NCBI GenBank assembly: GCA_013398015.1
Contig: VZRR01006742.1
Coordinates: 669,827 to 733,826 of the forward strand
Source of the DNA: Oreocharis arfaki
Lineage: Eukaryota; Chordata; Aves; Passeriformes; Paramythiidae
DNA length: 64,000 bases
Direction of reading: 5' to 3'
In this document: positions 36,181 to 46,858 of the stretch, piece by piece
Layout of the letters: the number at the start of each line of letters is the position of its first letter
Position numbering within the stretch: the first letter of the stretch is position 1
Translations under genes and position numbers: made by a program
Notes under the pieces: generated by a model
Seen by the model: only the letters and a program-made list of their open reading frames with translations
What the model was told of the DNA's origin: nothing
Database searches by the model: none

Positions 36181-39100
36181 AAAATCACATATGACTATTG
36201 AGCTCCAAAGCAGAAAATAGTCTCAGGGAATAGAGGTATAAAAAGGGATAGATTTACCAGCTGTGAAGATGAAGGCTTTTTTATTTTAATTTTTTCCCTA
36301 TTCCTGCAATTGACTGTTAATTTCTTTTACTTTTAAAGCATTCAACTACAGTAAATGCATAAAATGAGATAGATAGGTAACATATTTAAGGACCTGGCCT
36401 AGAAATCCTTATACAAAACTTGCACTTGGCACTTTCTTGGCAGAATTTCAGCCACAGAATAATTTTTCATGCTAGAGGTGGCAAAATGACAGAGTACCCC
36501 GGCAAAGGCCAAACTAATCCTCCCCATTCTTTGGTTTTATTTGTTCTAGGCTGATCTCACTCAAAACCAGGTGAAAAAAATAAGCTCTTCTTCCTATCAA
36601 TTCCCCACCATGGATACATTGGCAGGCCTGTCAGCTGTACTGAACCCAGGCCTGAAGCCCATGGTGGGTTTCTGAAGGCTGCAGAGTCAGAAGGCTTTTT
36701 GAAGGTTCAAACAGGAGCTGGCTGGAAGTTTCGTATAGGCTCAGAATGTTCCCTTGAAGATGTGATTTTATACCACTGTTCTCCTTTCAAGGAACAGCCC
36801 TGTTCAGGTGAGTGGACCCTCCATTCCAGACAGGGTCCTGTCTAAACCACTTCTCCATGCCCTGTATTTATGGCAGGGTCCCAGGCCGGTAGGTGCCACC
36901 AGTCCCGACGTGGTCAGGGTGGAAGAGTTATCGTACAGGCATTGGCACTGGAAGGCCTTGTGTAAGCCCTGAAAGCAGCAATGCAGACCAGGCGTGTACG
37001 GCTGCTCTGGCTCTTGCTCAACTATTTTGTTGTTACCACTGCTCATAAACAGAAATGTTTCACTCCACAGGATTTCCTTGCATGAGTCCTGATGTCGTCT
37101 CTCTCCCCTGCACACAGGCAAGAAGTTTCTACCTGGACAATCAATGTGGGAGAATTTTGCTTTTGCTTTAACCAAATGGGTCTTTCAAAAGCTGAAGTTA
37201 ATGAAGATCCACTTAACTACTCTTCATATAGCTCTGATAAACAAAATGTTTCCAACTGGAATTTAAAAAGCTGAACATAATATTATGAAGAGGGAATAAG
37301 AGCTTCCCCTTGTCAACTGGCTACTAACAAAAGAAAAATATGAGGAGTGAATACTTAAGAAAAAAAGACCAACAGTGCTGTAATATAATTAAAACCATTA
37401 AAAATTCTGTACTCTGGTTTTGCTCCCTGAAGCACTATGTTATTTTTCTTTTTAAAGCTGTCACCACATTTTGATACCATAAGGAATAAACTAAATCAAG
37501 ACAAACCTCCATTTCAAAGTTGGAGGGTTTGCTAGAAATAGTAACTTAAACTTCAGTGACTAGCAGATGATGCTCAGTCAACTGCAGCCATCAACATCCC
37601 TCTTTTTATTTGTTGACAGTAGGCATTTCTCAGGTACATAAGCAGCACTGAAGTGAAAGAAAGACAAATGCAGAGACAAGCCCAAGAGAAAGCACCCACA
37701 GAAAACCTGCAATTTTAGAAGCACCAAAAGGGCCCCATTCAGCAAAGCACTGAACTAGAATGATCTGTATTATATGTGTAACTTAAGAGTATGCAACATT
37801 GGGATTTTTTCATTTGGCAGCCCTTCAGACAGAGGTAAGACAACCTTCCTGTCCCTTGCTATCATATTCCAAAGTTTTCCCGATGCCACGGAGGTGATGT
37901 AATTCTGACACATGAGCACAGATTCCCCTTGCCAGCAAAGTGCATGGGGCTACCCTTCTGCTAGAGACATAAAAGTATGAAACAAGGGGCTGTAGGACTG
38001 AGCCACCTCATGCATTTACCTCTTTTATTTTTCTTCTTGAGGAAAAATGCAGCCCACTGTCATTGGGAATGGGACTAGAGTGCAATGCACGAAGCAAAGA
38101 ACGTTCACAAAAATTATTGCAATGAATGTACAATAATAAAATATTAACCAATAAACCACAAAGAAAAAAAAGGGAAAATATATTGACTACATTCCTGGCT
38201 AGTCAAGCAAAATCGTCAGTTATAAGTTTTGAACCTTGTGAAAAAACGTATTATTTAGGTAAGTCAGTCAGCCTCTACCCCACCAGCTTCTAAAACCTCA
38301 AAAAGCAAATTGAGAAAGATACTCATCTTTCTAATATACACTAATAGCAGATTTAACCGTTAACTCAGATTTAACACTGAATTTGTGGCACTGCACAGTA
38401 ACCCAGACAAGCAACACTGGACACCGCAGTTGTTGTCTTCCCAAGGGTGAACAGACTGTCACTTGCACCACTCTGCAGTGCCTCGGGGCATTGCAGAGCT
38501 GGAAACTGGATGCATCAGATTCTCCACGAGCTCTTTTTAATATCTGAAGATGCAGACTTCTCCTTTCTCATCCTATACTCTTGGGGAAAAGAAGATGCAA
38601 AGAAATACAAGAAATATGCTGTGAGCAACTCTTTCAGTGGTAGGGGGCAGGGGCCACAGTACTGACATGGCAATACAGTCACAATATATTCAGGGTATGG
38701 TTAGGAGATTGAAGAATAGTTGCAAAAAGGATCTTCTCAGTGCGGCCAATTACCATAAATTGGCTACGTTTCGGTAAACTAAGCTGCAGAGTTGTGTTTT
38801 GTGGAGAAGCTTTGTAGAGCTGCAGATAGTGTCATAGAATAACTAAACAAATGAAAGTTGCTGTTCAGATGGAATACAGCTCATAAAATGTTGTCTTCAC
38901 AATTTCTTTACCTTATGAGCCAAAACCAAATTATTTACCACAAGCACTTGGTATACAGTGCCCTAATTTTACTCGGTTTGCTCCAGAAAATCATTGGTAG
39001 AAGAGACACATTGTTGATCCAAGGGCTTCATACAGATTCCAAGCTGACAATATGAAGACAAGTTTCTAACTAATACAAATGATCCCTGGCACCAGCCTAG

Positions 39101-42100
39101 CAGTCAAACACAACACACACTCTCAGTTGGAGATTCACAAACCTGCCCACTGAATCCTCAGAGGCCACATTTGTTCTCTGCTACGTCATGTTGAACCTTT
39201 CAGCTGCATTCAAGTGCTTGCACGTAAGATCTGCAGAAGAAAACATCTTCCTTTGCTTTTTTTGCTTCCTACCATCCTGTTTTCAGTGACATCTGGACCT
39301 TCCAGATGAGGACAAGAATATTCCATCAGTAGGAGAAGATCCCTTGCTTTGACATCACCAACTTAAACAGAAAAAGGCCCAGAAAAGGCACCCAACAGGA
39401 TCTGAGGTCAAATCCTGAAAGCTGACTTCTCTGGCCCAGCACTGGAGGGGAACTTCAGCCACTACTTTTTCCACAGGGATAAATTTCCAAACAGTGGAAG
39501 GAAAGACAGGCCCAAGGGTTTGTCTTAGGGGAATAAGGTACTAAAAAGAGTTTGTGGTGAAACAGTCTAGCAGAGCACTTTGTGTCTCTTCTGACCGCAG
39601 ATGAAATGATGGGGCCAGATGTGTCTCATGGGCCACCGACTAGAAAAAACTGGTTGTGAACCTTCCTTGGAACAACATGAAAGAAGCCTAAGGTTACAGA
39701 GTACCAAAGCTGCCAACAGATGAGACTCTTTGATGTTTTTTATGAACAAAAAATGGACAGAAACATTTTAAATTTTGCATTAGCATTTTGTGTTGTGTGG
39801 GTTTTTTTCCAACTGACTCTGTTGATATTAATTAAAGTGAATGGTAGATTATTTTCTAAAGGCTATAATTTAAACCAGTAGTTGAATATAGACTAGAGTG
39901 TAACATTCTTCAGCTCAAACCACAAGGTATGCAAGCTGGGAATGAACTCTATTTCTTTCCTGTTGAAGGACAAATTAAATATTTTTTATTAATTCTAATG
40001 CTAGCAAAGAAAGTAAGATCCCCATTTTTCCTTCAATTTCTCTCTACGCTTAATTGATGCATTCTACCAAGCTGTCAAGCTGCTTTTAAAACTCTTTTTT
40101 TTTCATAGAAATATTATCCTCCTTTTATTAGATTGAGTTGATAAATGAATGAAGAGCTTTTGAGGTATTGTGTACTGTCAACGGAATACATCTTTCAGAT
40201 GCATCCACTGCAACAGAGCTGAAAAAATATATATCATGAAACACTTAATAAAAAAGATACACAGATTTGTCTTTTACAAGATCATGGGACTTGAGTCTAT
40301 CTCCAGGGAGGAGTTCCAACATGAGAAAGAAAATACATAGTTCAAAAGCCCATGTTTTCAATTTGCGGCCACATGGTTTAAATTATCCCTGTATTTATTA
40401 AGGGCGCTAAATGGGCAGCTTGACTTAGGGGAAAGGGTCATTCAAGTTGAGAATAGTCATGTTTAATCCCTCAGCTAGCTGCAGGTTAAATTTACTTCAA
40501 GATGCTGAATATTCTTTACACAGTGTGTGTTAAAATACCACATGAGACACAGCTGGAGAGTTTTTGCCATTTATTGTTGGTTTATTTGGGTTTGGGGTTT
40601 TTTTTACTTTTATATAGCTGCATTGTGAACAACAATAGAAAATTGTTAAATACCTAGTGTGGAAGCACAGCATTGTCCTATATGCCATACAAAACCTATT
40701 GTACTGCTACCCCTTGTACTTCAGTTTCACATATGTGTGTGCACAGTGTTTTCTGGTCAACTCATGATTTCCCTGGTACTAGATGTTGTACATTTTCATG
40801 TAATCGAAACCACAAAAAAAGAGTAGTGTAAGATGTCTTTCCCAATTTGTGCCAAGGCTTTGAGATAGTAGGTTTTTGGATGTTGCATGTACTTGCCTGT
40901 GAACTTGCTTGTTCAGCATTTCAGGAGGGAAAAAAAGAAAATTACCTAAATCCAAAAAGCAGAAATTAGAGCTAACAAAAGCGCACTTCCAAATGGACAG
41001 GTGATATGAATTTTAAAGATTTTCCCCTAAGACAACAATTAAGATGAAAATAAGTAGCTGTTGATTATCAAGGCAGTTTATCCTAACATTAATACCCTTT
41101 TGTATTGGCGGTTTGCCTACAGACATGCCTTGGTGGGAATTTAAAATACATTTCTTGCTCTATCTATCTGTTAATTCACCTAGGTAATCACCTGGATGAG
41201 ATGCAAATGGATAGTTGCAAACATCCAAAAGGCCCAATGTTTTTGACACAGACCTGAGATTGTTGCTTTTGTTCTACAGCTGGGCTGAAGCTGAAGGCTG
41301 TGGCCTAGGTGCTCACATCCGGCTTCAGCATCTGAATGTTTTCAAGCAGAAAAAAAACCCGACAACCAGAACACAGAGGATTTCTGAGCAAAGTCATGTC
41401 TAAAGTCACTTTTAAATTCAAATAAATATTTGTGGGAAAACTGCTTTCCCTATTCTCCTAGCGCTCATAATTTAATTATAGTAGCCGCCAGGCATCTTTA
41501 ACTTTTGTGACCAGAAGATCACTCTGGGTCTCAGTGACCTTGGCTGTTGTAACAGGGTAATATTTTCACAAGGATGAAGTGTTCTTGAATACGTTTCTCC
41601 AATGTACTGGTGGTTGCAGGCATTTCTCAGCAGATCTGACCTGAAGTGCAAACATAATTCTTTTGTTTCACCTAGACGTTTATTGACAAAATCCAGGAAA
41701 ATTGTGTTCCTCTTCCATTTGCAGAATCTCACCCTCTGTGAGAAGACAAAGCTGCTGGTATTCTTGCTTTGAGCCCTCCATCATCAGTGGGAGCCTGCAC
41801 CAAAGGTCTGAACCCGGGAGCCTTTGAAAATCATCCAGTGGCCACATCTAAACATGAAGAGAAACAAGAAGGCAGTGAAAGAGAGCAAGAGAGAAAACGG
41901 GTAAGAACTCAGTCCTTTGGGGTTTTTTTCCAGATATTTCAGTGTAATGTTTCATGTAAAATTGCTCCTAAACTTCATTGCAAACATTTGTCAACAAAGT
42001 TCAGCGAAAAAACCCAGGCAGGTGGGAATTAGTATTCTAAAAATGCCACTCTTTCACTAACACTTTAAGCAATAGTCGTGAAATGCAGGAATTAAATAAT

Positions 42101-42330
42101 CAGCTCGAGAAAGATGCAATCACCAAAATTTCTGCATTCTTTTGTTGGTGAATAATCTTCTGTTCTACACTCATGCAATGTCACTTTTGCCTGGTTCTTC
42201 TGAAAACATCACAATCTGTTTTATCAAACTAAAGAAATCTCATGTATTAAGACCTTGAGCTCATGACCTACGGCTTGTTTTCCCACTTCGGATCATGCAA
42301 ATGTAAATCCTTACCTTTATCTTACCTTAT
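36181..42330. other. Long unique stretch with two splice-like candidates
   Basis: About 6.1 kb, mostly AT-rich, without recognisable transposons. The splice-like candidates at 36550-36675 and 41725-41900 are described under findings. An octamer motif ATGCAAAT occurs at 41201-41208 and again at 42295-42302. A small inverted repeat (7-base arms GCCAATT/AATTGGC, 6-base spacer) is at 38745-38764. Open frames are 60-123 codons and unremarkable. Confidence 0.5.
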
Positions 42331-43655
42331 AGAAGCAGAGGATCACAGGATGGTTTGGATTGGAAGGAACCTTAAAGATCATCTTGTTCCAACCCCTCTC
42401 CAATAAGCAAGGACGCCTTTCACTAGACCAGGTTGCTCAGGGCCTTGAACACTTACAGGAACGGGTCATCCACCACTTACCCAGGCAACATGTTCCAGTA
42501 CCTTACCACCTTCATAGAGAAGAATTTCCTCCTGATATCTAATCTAAACCTCCTCTCCTTCACTTTAAAGCCATTCCCTTATACTGATCCCTGCAGAATG
42601 CCACTCATCACAGATCTCTGCTTGGATGTCAAGCTGTTGACTGCAATTCTTTGAATATTCCCAACCAGCCATTACCAACCACCCAACTCCTTATCCACTG
42701 GGTGGTCCGTCCATTAAATCTATGTCTCTCCAGTTTAGAGACAAGGATGTCAGGCAAGAAAGTGTCTATTTCTTTGTACAAGTCCATGTAGATGACATCA
42801 GTTTCTCTGCCTTTATCCAATCATATCAGGGCTTTAGTTTTCCTAACATGGTCTCTGCCTGCTCAGATAATTTATCTGTATTTCCCCCAGGCTACATATC
42901 CTTCCTTTCACTCTCTGTAGGCTTTCCTTTTGTGTATGGGTTTGTCCAGGAGCTCCTTGTTTGTCCGCACAGACCTCCTAGTGTTTTTGTCTGATTTGTT
43001 CTTAGTTGGGATGCATAACTCCTGACCTTTGAGGAGGTGATCCTTGAATATCAACCAGCTTTCTTAGGTCTCAATTCCCTCTGGAGGATGATTCCATGGT
43101 AATCTTCAAGTAGTTTCCTAAAGAGGCCAAAGTCTGCTCTCCCAAAGGCTGGAGTAGTGATGTTGTGCACTCTCCTTGCTACCCTAATGATGCTGAACTC
43201 CACCGTTTCATGGTCACTGCACCCAAGGCTGCCCTCGAATGTCACATTCCCCACCAGCTCCTCTTGTTGGCAAGAACAAGGTTTCAGCATAGCACCTCTC
43301 CCTGTTGGCCCCTCTATCACTTGGAAAAGAAGCTATTATCAATGCATTCCAGAAACCTCTTGGATTGCTTATGGCCTGATGTGTTGTCCCTCCAACAGTC
43401 CTCCACAAAGACCAGGACTCGTAAAAGTGAGGCTGCTCCTATCTGTCAATAGAGAGACTCATCCACTAAGTTTTCCTGGTCAGGTGGCCTATAGAAGACC
43501 CCTGCTACAATGTGACCTCTGCCCTGCTTTTAATCCTGGCCTATAAGCTCTGAGTTGGCTCTTCATCCATCCCCAGGCAGAGCTTCATGCTCTCCAGCTG
43601 GTCATCGACATGGAGGACAACACACCCTCCTTGTCTCCTCTGACTGTACTTTGAA
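42331..43655 (-). mobile_element. CR1 LINE, internally deleted copy (antisense)
   Basis: Three blocks in the same orientation, all complement to CR1. Block 1 (about 42331-42595) is the 3' end, starting with the terminal wording then GGATTGGAAGGAACC and TCACTAGACCAGGTTGCTCA. Block 2 (about 42596-42820) is part of the reverse transcriptase. Block 3 (about 42821-43655) is the RT-endonuclease linker and the endonuclease. A full CR1 would have considerably more sequence between the 3' end, the RT block and the linker, so at least two internal deletions, or successive insertions of different truncated copies, are needed. The element is 5'-truncated. It is less decayed than the copy at 22.8-23.9 kb. 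Confidence 0.92.
42596..43655 (-). pseudogene. CR1 ORF2 remnant (endonuclease and RT pieces)
   Basis: Remnant of the retrotransposon ORF2 polyprotein, which in active CR1 elements supplies an APE-type endonuclease and a reverse transcriptase for target-primed reverse transcription. On the minus strand the endonuclease C-terminal wording GSLGCSDHETVEF is readable, with the conserved Ser-Asp-His codons at 43210-43218. Upstream of it, in other frames, is the region that normally carries the GDFN motif, damaged here by a deletion near 43400. The RT piece (42629-42820) reads DVIYMDLYKEIDTF followed by DILVSKLERHRFNG, corresponding to RT motif A and the following helix. Frameshifts, stops and missing segments make it non-functional. 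Confidence 0.85.
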
Positions 43656-45304
43656 TCATATTGATCTGAGTTGTCTGTAACATTTGCAAGGAAGCTTAAG
43701 AAGGCATTCTGAACACATTCGTCTCATTCAGAGAAATGACGTGCAGCTTACTTTTCCAAACGCCATATTTTGGCTAAGTACAGTCAGCATTTCTCTGCTG
43801 GAAACTCTTATGTTACTCCTTGAGAAATTGTTGTAGTATAAAAGAGCAAGCATGCGAGACACGGGCCTTAGGAAAAAAACAAGGTCTTGCATTCTTGCAT
43901 GGTTAAGGTTATTTTCTTGAACAAGGGGATAAAAAGCCCAAAATATTGGAAATCTAAGAGACAAGGAATAGGTCTTCTCAGAAAATGTTTCAGCTAATTT
44001 TTTCAGACCCCTGAGTTTAAACAGATCATATACTGACACAAATATTGTCTTAATCTTTAGGATCTTGTGAAATGGAGAGATGACTCCAAATAAGTTTAGC
44101 CTTTATATCTAAATAAAAGGAAAATTGATCAACAAAACCCAGAGGGTTTTGGCTATCCGAAGTGGTTGCAATGTGCTTAATGGGCCTCAGACACTTTGCA
44201 CCTAAACAACAAATTCAGTCTGGTTCAGTTTCATAGTGTGTGAAAATCTTCACTGCAGAAGGTTTCATTAGCTAATGTAATCTGATACATAACAAAGACA
44301 GGCTTGACCTGCTGGGTTTTGCCCTACATGCTAAAGATTTCTGCCCACAGTCCTGTTTTTCCTGAGAAGAGATAGACAATTACTTTTTTATTTTAAATCA
44401 AAGGGAGTGTTTTTACTAAAATGGTATCCCAACAAATACACCTTGTTCAAAAGGTTTATCTGACTGCTATAACTAGAAAACCACCATATAAACTACTATC
44501 AAGTAACCCAGCAGTCCAGAAAAACTACAGTGCTCTGGGTTAGTTCACTGGGTAGCTTTATGAATCTGAAGTTGTAACTAGGAAATTCCAGTAAGAGCAA
44601 GATCTGGAGTGCTAACAGTACACTTACAACATCCATCTACTCAGAAGGCCTCAAGCACTTTCGGCAGGAGAAAAATGTTTGCCTCTTCAAACCAGAAAAC
44701 CTGTCACCATGCTCAGAGCTTGACTTTAAATTCCTTGAGTCACATCTCATGAAGATTCCAGGATGCCTGAATTTTCTCCTGTGTTCCTAGGTAATTATGA
44801 CCCCATGTTTAGTGTGCCGCTTAAAAGCCAAAGTGATTAGTTTAACATACATGTTGTGTTACTAATTCAAGTATGTAGGTACCCCAACTGCCATATAAAC
44901 TTGTATTTAAGGTCAGCTAGGTTACCTTGACTTCCCTGCCCAAGCCCAGAGATGAGGGCGAACTGGCCCCATCACAGTAGTGTAAAAGCATAGACCCTGT
45001 GGGGAGTAAGAAAGCAACCACACCTCCAGGACTATGACTAATACTTTTAATAAGAATATTTTATTCATCTTACTTTCTCTTCAGATTGTTTATGGGGCAT
45101 TGACAGCAGTGCATCTTGTACAACCATACTGGATTGCAGCATTTTTTAGCAAAATAAGTAAATACGCAAGGTGTCAAAGTTCAGCATTTTGAGGGCAATA
45201 CAGTCTAGCTCTTGCAATTGTCATGAGAACAGAGGGTGAGCAGGAGGAATGAAAGAGGAATCCCAAGCACAGATGTACCAAGCACAGACCACTGCAACCG
45301 AGAA
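43656..45304. other. Unique sequence between two CR1 copies
   Basis: About 1.65 kb, AT-rich. The splice-like candidate at 45085-45192 lies near the right end. A 103-codon minus-strand frame (43728-44039) carries no motif. Confidence 0.5.
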
Positions 45305-46122
45305 CAGGTTGTTCATCGATGGGCTGAGGCCACTGGTATGAGGTTCAACAAGGCCAAGTGCCAGGTCCCGCACTTGGGTCACAGCAACCCCAGGCAGTGC
45401 TACAGGCTGGGGGCAGAGTGGCTGGAAAACTGACCGGCAGAAAAGGACCTGGGGGTGCTGGTCAATAATGGCTGAACATGAGCCAGAGTGTGCCCAGGTG
45501 GCCCAGAAGGCCAATGGCACCCTGGCCTGTGTCAGCAATATTGTGGGCAGCACAACCAGGGCAGTGATTGCCCCTCTATGTTCATCACTGGTGAGGCCAC
45601 ACCTCGAATCCTGTGTCCAGTTCTGAGTCCCTCAATTCGGGAAGGACTTTGAGGTGCTGGCTGGAGTGTGTTCCGAGAAGGGCAATGGAGCTGGTGAACA
45701 GTCCAGAACATATCTCCTTTGAGGAGTGGCTGAAGAAGCTGGGGGTGTTCAGCCTGGAGAAACAGAGGCTCAAGGGGGACCTTATTGCTCTCTACAACTG
45801 CCTGAAAGGAGGGTAGAGCCAGGTCAGGGCCAGTCTCTTTTCCCAAGCAAATAGTGATGGGACAAGAGGAAAAGGCCTTAAACTGCACAAGTGAAGGTTT
45901 AGGTTGGATATTAGGAAAAAAACTCCCCTAAAGGGCTGTCAAACATTGGTACAGGCTCCTCAGAGAAGAGATAGAGCCACGATCCCTGGAGGTATTGGAA
46001 AGATGTGCAGATGAGGCACCTGGGGACAAGGTTTGGTGGTGGACTTAGTGATGTTACGTTAATGGTCATACTTGATGATCTTAAAGGTCTTTTCCAACTC
46101 AAATGATTCTTTGTTTCTATGG
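45305..46122 (+). mobile_element. CR1 LINE, RT C-terminus to 3' end (sense)
   Basis: Begins within the last part of ORF2: the frame from about 45320 reads RWAEATGMRFNKAKCQV and later EWLEN before a stop, matching the conserved C-terminal end of CR1 reverse transcriptase. It then follows the family through AAAAGGACCTGGGGGTGCTG, the GAGGCCACACCTCGAATCCT region, CTCTACAACTGCCTGAAAGG, GGTTTAGGTTGGATATTAGG and the terminal GATGATCTTAAAGGTCTTTT, ending in ATTCTTTGTTTCTATGG where CR1 has short ATTCTATG-type repeats. It is 5'-truncated, as usual for CR1. In-frame stops and small indels show it is dead. Confidence 0.95.
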
Positions 46123-46390
46123 TTTATTTTTCTGCCAACAGCAACATTAGAGATGGATTTGCCGATTTTAAAAGACTCCAAGCAGCAGTGTGTTTGCTGT
46201 CTCATCCAATATTTTAGTCCTCTGTTTGATTACCTTCACTACAGAGAGAACATAGCAAGTATGCTAGAGGGATATCACAGACTTAAGAAATCACAGTTAA
46301 TAGCATTGTTCCTCTGCTATATTAGATTTTATTTTAAAATTAATTCTTCATTCAGTTTGTATCTCTCTGTTGATTTCTGTAGGTCTAGGA
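46123..46390. other. Short unique spacer between CR1 copies
   Basis: AT-rich, separating a sense and an antisense CR1. No signal recognised. Confidence 0.5.
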
Positions 46391-46690
46391 AACAGAATCA
46401 TCATTTTAACCTTTGACTTGGAATAATTTAGATTACTGAAGGTCATCAAGCCCAACCAGCTCAAAACAAGTTGCTCAGTACAGTCAGGCTTTGAACACCT
46501 CCAAGAATAGAGACACCAAAACCTCTCAGGACAACCTGTGCCAATATTTTGCCACCATTCTGAGGAAAATCTTTCCGGATATCCATCAGAACTTCATTCA
46601 TTGCAGTTTCTCTCTGCTGCCTATTATTCTGTCAATGTGCACCTGTGTGAGCCATATAAACCTGTCTTCTTTATCTCCTCCCATTAGCTA
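46391..46690 (-). mobile_element. CR1 LINE, 3' end fragment (antisense)
   Basis: Degraded complement of a CR1 3' end: AGGTCATCAAGCCCAACCAG, GTTGCTCAGTACAGTCAGGC, TTTGAACACCTCCAAGAATA and CTCAGGACAACCTGTGCC occur in the family order, followed by a CATCAGAACTTCATTCATTG block. It is more diverged than the CR1 at 42331. It probably belongs to the same insertion as the endonuclease block immediately to its right. Confidence 0.8.
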
Positions 46691-46744
46691 ATGAGTAGCA
46701 GGACCAACAGCACATCTTACTTAATTGGCTTGTGGATCTGCAGT

Positions 46745-46858
46745 GTCAGGAAATAGTTCTTGCCCGTCTTCAGAAACTTGTTGGATTGCCTGTGCCCTGC
46801 CATGCTGCCCATTCAGGTGGTTAAAGTCACCCATGAGAGCCAGGGGCTGCAATCAACT
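46745..46858 (-). mobile_element. CR1 endonuclease-region fragment (antisense)
   Basis: The plus strand wording CAGAAACTTGTTGGATTGCC then GGTGGTTAAAGTCACCCATG is the complement of the CR1 endonuclease segment that encodes the GDFNH motif; on the minus strand the codons for Gly-Asp-Phe-Asn-His can be read from GGTGACTTTAACCAC. The distance from the 3' end block at 46391-46690 is far too short for an intact element, so almost all of the RT is missing between them. Confidence 0.7.

Noticed and set aside
38745..38764. Inverted repeat with 7-base arms and a 6-base spacer
   Set aside because: Repeats of this size are expected by chance many times in 64 kb and nothing around it suggests a terminator or a hairpin RNA.
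43157..43546. 129-codon plus-strand open frame
   Set aside because: It is the antisense shadow of the CR1 endonuclease region, whose real reading direction is the minus strand.
45221..45888. Minus-strand open frames of 110 and 118 codons
   Set aside because: They are antisense shadows of the sense CR1 copy at 45305-46122.
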